NCBI RefSeq assembly: GCF_001651875.1
Contig: NZ_LNQB01000065.1
Coordinates: 46,859 to 110,858 of the forward strand
Reading direction: 5' to 3'
DNA: 64,000 bases
DNA from: Sinorhizobium saheli
GTDB lineage: Bacteria; Pseudomonadota; Alphaproteobacteria; Rhizobiales; Rhizobiaceae
Shown here piece by piece: positions 60,961 to 64,000 of the stretch. Made by a program: the position numbers and the translations under genes. The notes beneath the pieces are model-generated. The model ran no database searches. It had not been told where the DNA came from and saw nothing but the letters and a program-made list of their open reading frames with translations. How positions within the stretch are numbered: the first letter of the stretch is position 1; every line of letters starts with the position of its first letter.

Positions 60961-62019
60961 TCACTTCGTTCCGGCCGGCTGCAGCGCGGGGGCTGCTTTG
61001 CGCGTGACCGTGCCTTTCCTCCGCTGTGCGTAGCCGGCAATGCCGATCGCGACGAGCAGCGTGACGCCGTTGAACAGCGGTTCCACGAAGAACGACCCGC
61101 CGAATTGCTGGATGCCGGAGATGCCGACCGCCAGGATGATCACGCCGATCATCGTGCCCCAGACATTGACGCGACCTGGCTTGATTGTGGTCGAGCCGAG
61201 GAAGGCGCCGACGAGGGCGGGAAGCAGATATTCGAGGCCGACACTCGCCTGGCCGATCCGGAGCTTCGAGGCGAGCAGCACGCCGGCAAGCGCCGCCAGC
61301 GTGCCCGAGGAGACGAAGGCACCGATGACGAAGCGGCGCACCGGAATACCGTTCAGGGCCGCCGCCTTGGGGTTGGCACCGATCGCGTAGACATAGCGGC
61401 CGATCGGCAGATATTCGAGGACGAGCCACATCGCCAATGCCAGCACCAGGACATAGAAGCCGGTGATCGGCAGGCCGAGCACCATGGTGCCGTTCAACGC
61501 ATAGAAACCATCCGGCAGGACGCCGACCACCTGCCGGCCGCCGGTGTGCCAGAGCGCCAGCGCATAGAGGATGGTTCCAGTGCCGAGCGTGGCGATGAAG
61601 GAGTCGATCCGCGCCACCTCGACGAGCAGCCCGTTCAGGAAGCCGGTGAGGGCGCCGAGCACGAGCACGATCAGCACGGCGAGCGGCCAGGGCACGCCGA
61701 ACATCGTCTGCAGGCTGATCGCCAGGATGTGCCAGAGCACGATGCCGTAGCCGACCGTCAGGTCGATGCGTCCCGCGGCCATCGGGATCATCGCCGCCAG
61801 CGACAGGATGGCGATGATCGCCTTGTCGGAGATGATCGAGCGGACGTTGAGGACCGTCGGAAAGGTCTGCGGCAGGAGCAGCGAGAACAGGACAATCAGC
61901 AAGAGCGTCAGGATGACGAGGCCGTAAACCGGCAGGAAGCGGATGAGCTTCTGCGCCGGATTGAGGCCGGCAAGCTCGCCGCGGGTCGGTTCAAGCGCGG
62001 TGGATTCGATCGACTGCAT
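60961..62019 (-). CDS. Sugar ABC transporter permease (RbsC-like)
   Basis: The 352-residue inner-membrane permease has eight or more helices. AAMIPMAAGRIDLTVGYGIV replaces the usual SGGIDLSVG block, and VGLEYLLPALVGAFLGSTTI is the second conserved region. The divergence from Ser-Gly-Gly to Ala-Gly-Arg marks a subgroup with perhaps different specificity. It lies 16 bases after the ATPase gene and 46 before the binding-protein gene. Confidence 0.9.
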   Translation of the reverse strand: MQSIESTALEPTRGELAGLNPAQKLIRFLPVYGLVILTLLLIVLFSLLLPQTFPTVLNVRSIISDKAIIAILSLAAMIPMAAGRIDLTVGYGIVLWHILAISLQTMFGVPWPLAVLIVLVLGALTGFLNGLLVEVARIDSFIATLGTGTILYALALWHTGGRQVVGVLPDGFYALNGTMVLGLPITGFYVLVLALAMWLVLEYLPIGRYVYAIGANPKAAALNGIPVRRFVIGAFVSSGTLAALAGVLLASKLRIGQASVGLEYLLPALVGAFLGSTTIKPGRVNVWGTMIGVIILAVGISGIQQFGGSFFVEPLFNGVTLLVAIGIAGYAQRRKGTVTRKAAPALQPAGTK

Positions 62020-62035
62020 TTTCTTCTCCCGGAAC

Positions 62036-63532
62036 TTAAGCCGCTTCGGAGGCCGAGGCGGCGGCGATCACCGCCGAGGTCGTCAGTTCTTCGCCCTTGA
62101 GCTCGCGGACGATGCGTCCGCGCGAAAAGACCAGGGCGCGATGGCAGATATGGGCGATTTCCTCGAAATCGGTCGAGACGACGATGACGGCGAGACCCGC
62201 CTCGAGCGCGCGGGCGATCAGCCGGTAAATGTCGGCCTTGGCGCCGACGTCGACGCCGGCGGTCGGATCCTCGGCGACGAGGAGCCTGCGGCCGGTCGCG
62301 AGCCAGCGGCCGACCACGACCTTCTGCTGGTTGCCGCCGGAAAGCGCCTCGATCGGCAGACTCTGGTCGTTCGGCCTCAGGCCGACGCTTTCGCCGATCG
62401 CCTCCGCGAGCGCCGCCTCCTTCGAGGGTGCAAGGACCGAAAACAGGCCACGGCCCGAGGCTTGTGGATTGAGGAAGGTGTTCTCGCGCAGCGACAGCGA
62501 CATGGCGACCGATTCTTCCGTGCGGTCGCGGGCGATCAGGCCGACGCCGGAGCGCATCGCCGCCTCGGGGCTCGACAGGTCCGGTTGCTCACCGCCGATC
62601 GTCACCGTTCCGGAAAACGGCTGGCAGCCGAAGAGGGCGCGCCCGACCAGTTCCTGGCCGGCGCCGCGCAGGCCGACGAGGCCGATGAGCTCGCCCTCGA
62701 GCACGTCGAAGGAGACGGGCCCGACGCCCTGGCAGGCGAGTTGCCGGACGCTGACGATCGCTTCGCCGGGCTTGCTCTCCGCCTTGACGAAGAGCTGGTC
62801 GGCCTTGCGCCCGACGATCATTTCGATGAGCTCGTCCGGCGTCGTCCGGGCGACCGGCTTCTGACCGACGAGCCGGCCGTCGCGCAGCACCGCGACCCGG
62901 TCGGCGATCCGGAAGATCTCATCGAGCCGATGCGAGACGTAGATCATGGCGACGCCGCGCTCCTTCAGCGGCCGTATGGCATTGAAGAGCCGCTCCACCT
63001 CGTCTGCCGGCAGGCTTGCCGTCGGCTCGTCGAGCACCAGCACATCGGCCTCGACGGCCAGGGCGCGGGCGATCGCCACCAGCGACTTTTCCGTGCGGGT
63101 CAGCGCCTGGACGCGGGTCGAGGGATCGAAATCGCAGCCGACGAGACGCAGGGCCGCGCGCGCCCGCTCCTCCGTGCGCCGCCAGTCGATCAGCCGGCTT
63201 CGCATCGAGAAGCCCTGCGCCAGGCCGACATTCTCGGCAACCGTCATCCATTCGATGAGGCCGAGATCCTGGTGGATGAAGGCGACCGGCTGGCGCTTGT
63301 TCGGCTTCGGCGGCTGGTTGACATAGGGCTCGCCGCGGAACCGGATCTCGCCGCCATCCGGCCGGTAGATGCCCGCAAGCGTCTTGATCAGCGTCGATTT
63401 GCCGGCGCCATTCTCTCCGAGAAGTGCCAGGATTTCCCCGGCCTCGAGGTCGAGCGAGACCTGCGACAGGGCCCGGGTGCCGCCGAACTCCTTGGTGATC
63501 GAACGGAATTCCAAGAGCTTCTGACCATCCAT
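62036..63532 (-). CDS. Sugar ABC transporter ATP-binding protein (RbsA-like, tandem ABC domains)
   Basis: The 498-residue protein has two fused ABC modules. The first: Walker A GENGAGKST at 39-47, LVLDEPTASLPADEV and SHRLDEIFRIADRV. The second: GLRGAGQELVGRALFG, LSGGNQQKVVVGRWLATG and VAEDPTAGVDVGAK, where Ala-Glu-Asp-Pro replaces the usual LDEP. It is the first gene of the operon. Two operators (63569-63584, 63645-63660) lie in its promoter. GGGAGGAG upstream sets the start at 63532. Confidence 0.92.
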   Translation of the reverse strand: MDGQKLLEFRSITKEFGGTRALSQVSLDLEAGEILALLGENGAGKSTLIKTLAGIYRPDGGEIRFRGEPYVNQPPKPNKRQPVAFIHQDLGLIEWMTVAENVGLAQGFSMRSRLIDWRRTEERARAALRLVGCDFDPSTRVQALTRTEKSLVAIARALAVEADVLVLDEPTASLPADEVERLFNAIRPLKERGVAMIYVSHRLDEIFRIADRVAVLRDGRLVGQKPVARTTPDELIEMIVGRKADQLFVKAESKPGEAIVSVRQLACQGVGPVSFDVLEGELIGLVGLRGAGQELVGRALFGCQPFSGTVTIGGEQPDLSSPEAAMRSGVGLIARDRTEESVAMSLSLRENTFLNPQASGRGLFSVLAPSKEAALAEAIGESVGLRPNDQSLPIEALSGGNQQKVVVGRWLATGRRLLVAEDPTAGVDVGAKADIYRLIARALEAGLAVIVVSTDFEEIAHICHRALVFSRGRIVRELKGEELTTSAVIAAASASEAA

Positions 63533-63568
63533 GCGCTCCTCCCAAAAGCGTAGATTGAGGAGGAGCTT

Positions 63569-63584
63569 ATGTTATCGATAACAA
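63569..63584 (-). promoter_or_regulatory. GntR/LacI-type operator near the RbsA-like start (site E1)
   Basis: ATGTTATCGATAACAA differs by one base from the perfect palindrome and lies 36 bases upstream of the ATPase start. Confidence 0.8.
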
Positions 63585-63644
63585 TTCTGTCAACGCTCGA
63601 TTGGAGGTTTCTTTTTTGCGCTTGCCGGCAACAGGATATTTTCT

Positions 63645-63660
63645 ATGTTATCGATAACAT
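63645..63660 (-). promoter_or_regulatory. GntR/LacI-type operator, perfect (site E2)
   Basis: ATGTTATCGATAACAT is identical to site B. Its centre is 76 bases from that of E1, a spacing that would allow DNA looping between repressor dimers. Confidence 0.8.
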
Positions 63661-63721
63661 CCACCCGAGCCCGACGCAGGGGGCTTCATCAACTTGGAAA
63701 TAGAATGTACCCCGTGTGAGT

Positions 63722-63838
63722 TCATGCCGAACTGCGACTTGCGCGTGTGACGCTGACGGTGGCGCTGAGGCCGGCTGCTCGCCAGCGAGCGATCCTGCGA
63801 CGTTCATCCATATCAATCTGGGAGTAGGTGCGTCTCAT
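63722..63838 (-). pseudogene. IS30-family transposase remnant (N-terminus only)
   Basis: From the ATG at 63838 the minus strand encodes MRRTYSQIDMDERRRIARWR, AAGLSA and then diverges to a stop after 38 codons. That opening is the N-terminal DNA-binding helix pattern of IS30-family transposases. No downstream catalytic DDE part follows; the region after it becomes the operator and promoter of the sugar transporter. The 63839-64000 stretch upstream is lower in GC and may hold the element's end, but I cannot identify an inverted repeat. Confidence 0.6.
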
Positions 63839-64000
63839 CAGCCATTCCTTGCGAGTGATAACCCATTGGTATCTATCGCAAGTCGCACTTCATCCTTGAA
63901 CCCACCCCGCTACACGCTCTGTCACAGCTATTTAAAGATGAGACAAAGTAGTCAACTTAGAAATGCGACATCATCCTATTCCTGATTACTGCGTTTGCAA
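63839..64000. other. Low-GC window edge, probable insertion-sequence end
   Basis: These 162 bases have more A and T than the rest of the window. They precede the transposase start on the minus strand. No gene, terminal repeat or target duplication could be delimited, because the sequence ends here. Confidence 0.3.

Noticed and set aside
60346..62100. 584-codon plus-strand open frame over the RbsB- and RbsC-like genes
   Set aside because: Antisense shadow without ribosome site or recognisable domain.
63716..63985. 89-codon plus-strand open frame at the right edge
   Set aside because: No ribosome site and atypical composition; the opposite strand carries the recognisable IS30-type N-terminus.
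1..64000. rRNA, tRNA, CRISPR array, replication or conjugation genes
   Set aside because: No cloverleaf-like or rRNA-like stretch, repeat-spacer array, or repABC/tra-type coding sequence was seen on either strand.

Overview
The window reads as replicon DNA of a Rhizobiaceae alphaproteobacterium, most like Sinorhizobium/Ensifer. The evidence is high GC with strong third-position GC, a very high density of sugar and amino-acid ABC transporters each paired with LacI, GntR, LysR or ArsR regulators, a BA14K-family protein, and small rhizobial-type intergenic mosaic palindromes. No rRNA, tRNA, CRISPR, replication or conjugation genes were seen. The gene mix resembles a catabolic chromid or megaplasmid (pSymB-like); that placement is inference.

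Layout. 1-2.1 kb: a partial secreted protein, a small membrane protein and a CBS-domain site-2 protease. 2.4-9.3 kb: an arabinoside locus with a GH51 alpha-L-arabinofuranosidase, a MalK-type ATPase, a family-1 solute-binding protein that appears to have lost about 60 internal residues, two permeases and an ArsR-type regulator. 9.8-17.2 kb: a LacI repressor divergent from a six-gene operon (Gfo/Idh oxidoreductase, TIM-barrel isomerase/epimerase, complete sugar ABC transporter), separated by a perfect 20-bp palindrome. 17.4-22.8 kb: a YtfQRT/YjfF-like galactofuranose/arabinose importer with a FadR-type regulator. 23.5-33.8 kb: a GntR regulator and a ten-gene cluster (DUF1185 protein, alpha/beta hydrolase, flavin reductase fused to a degenerate Nudix domain, luciferase-like monooxygenase, aldehyde dehydrogenase, NIPSNAP protein, PotABCD-like transporter). 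The regulator gene and the cluster share a palindromic operator, so this looks like an uncharacterised oxidative catabolic pathway.

34.1-40.2 kb: a 5-oxoproline locus with BCCP-like and biotin-carboxylase-like proteins, a second BCCP-like protein that has lost the biotinyl lysine, PxpB, PxpC, PxpA and an aminotransferase. 40.3-46.9 kb: a BA14K protein, then a LysR regulator divergent from an SDR plus polar amino-acid ABC operon ending in an RraA-family protein. 46.9-54.2 kb: an aldonate (gluconate/idonate) module with gluconolactonase, GlcG/HbpS protein, L-idonate 5-dehydrogenase, 2-hydroxyacid dehydrogenase, gluconate 5-dehydrogenase, gluconokinase, beta-hydroxyacid dehydrogenase, a small ferredoxin-like protein and a GntR-like LacI repressor. 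55.0-64.0 kb: a second polar amino-acid ABC operon, a second LacI repressor, a 5'-truncated class-V aminotransferase remnant, an RbsABC-type sugar transporter and an IS30-type transposase remnant at the right edge.

The strongest regulatory signal is a 16-bp palindrome, ATGTTATCGATAACAT or close variants. It occurs at seven positions between 47.87 and 63.66 kb, always in promoter regions of the aldonate genes, the two LacI genes and the right-hand sugar transporter. It matches the ATGTTA-N4-TAACAT operator known for the LacI-family gluconate repressor GntR of E. coli, so these transcription units probably form one aldonate-responsive regulon.
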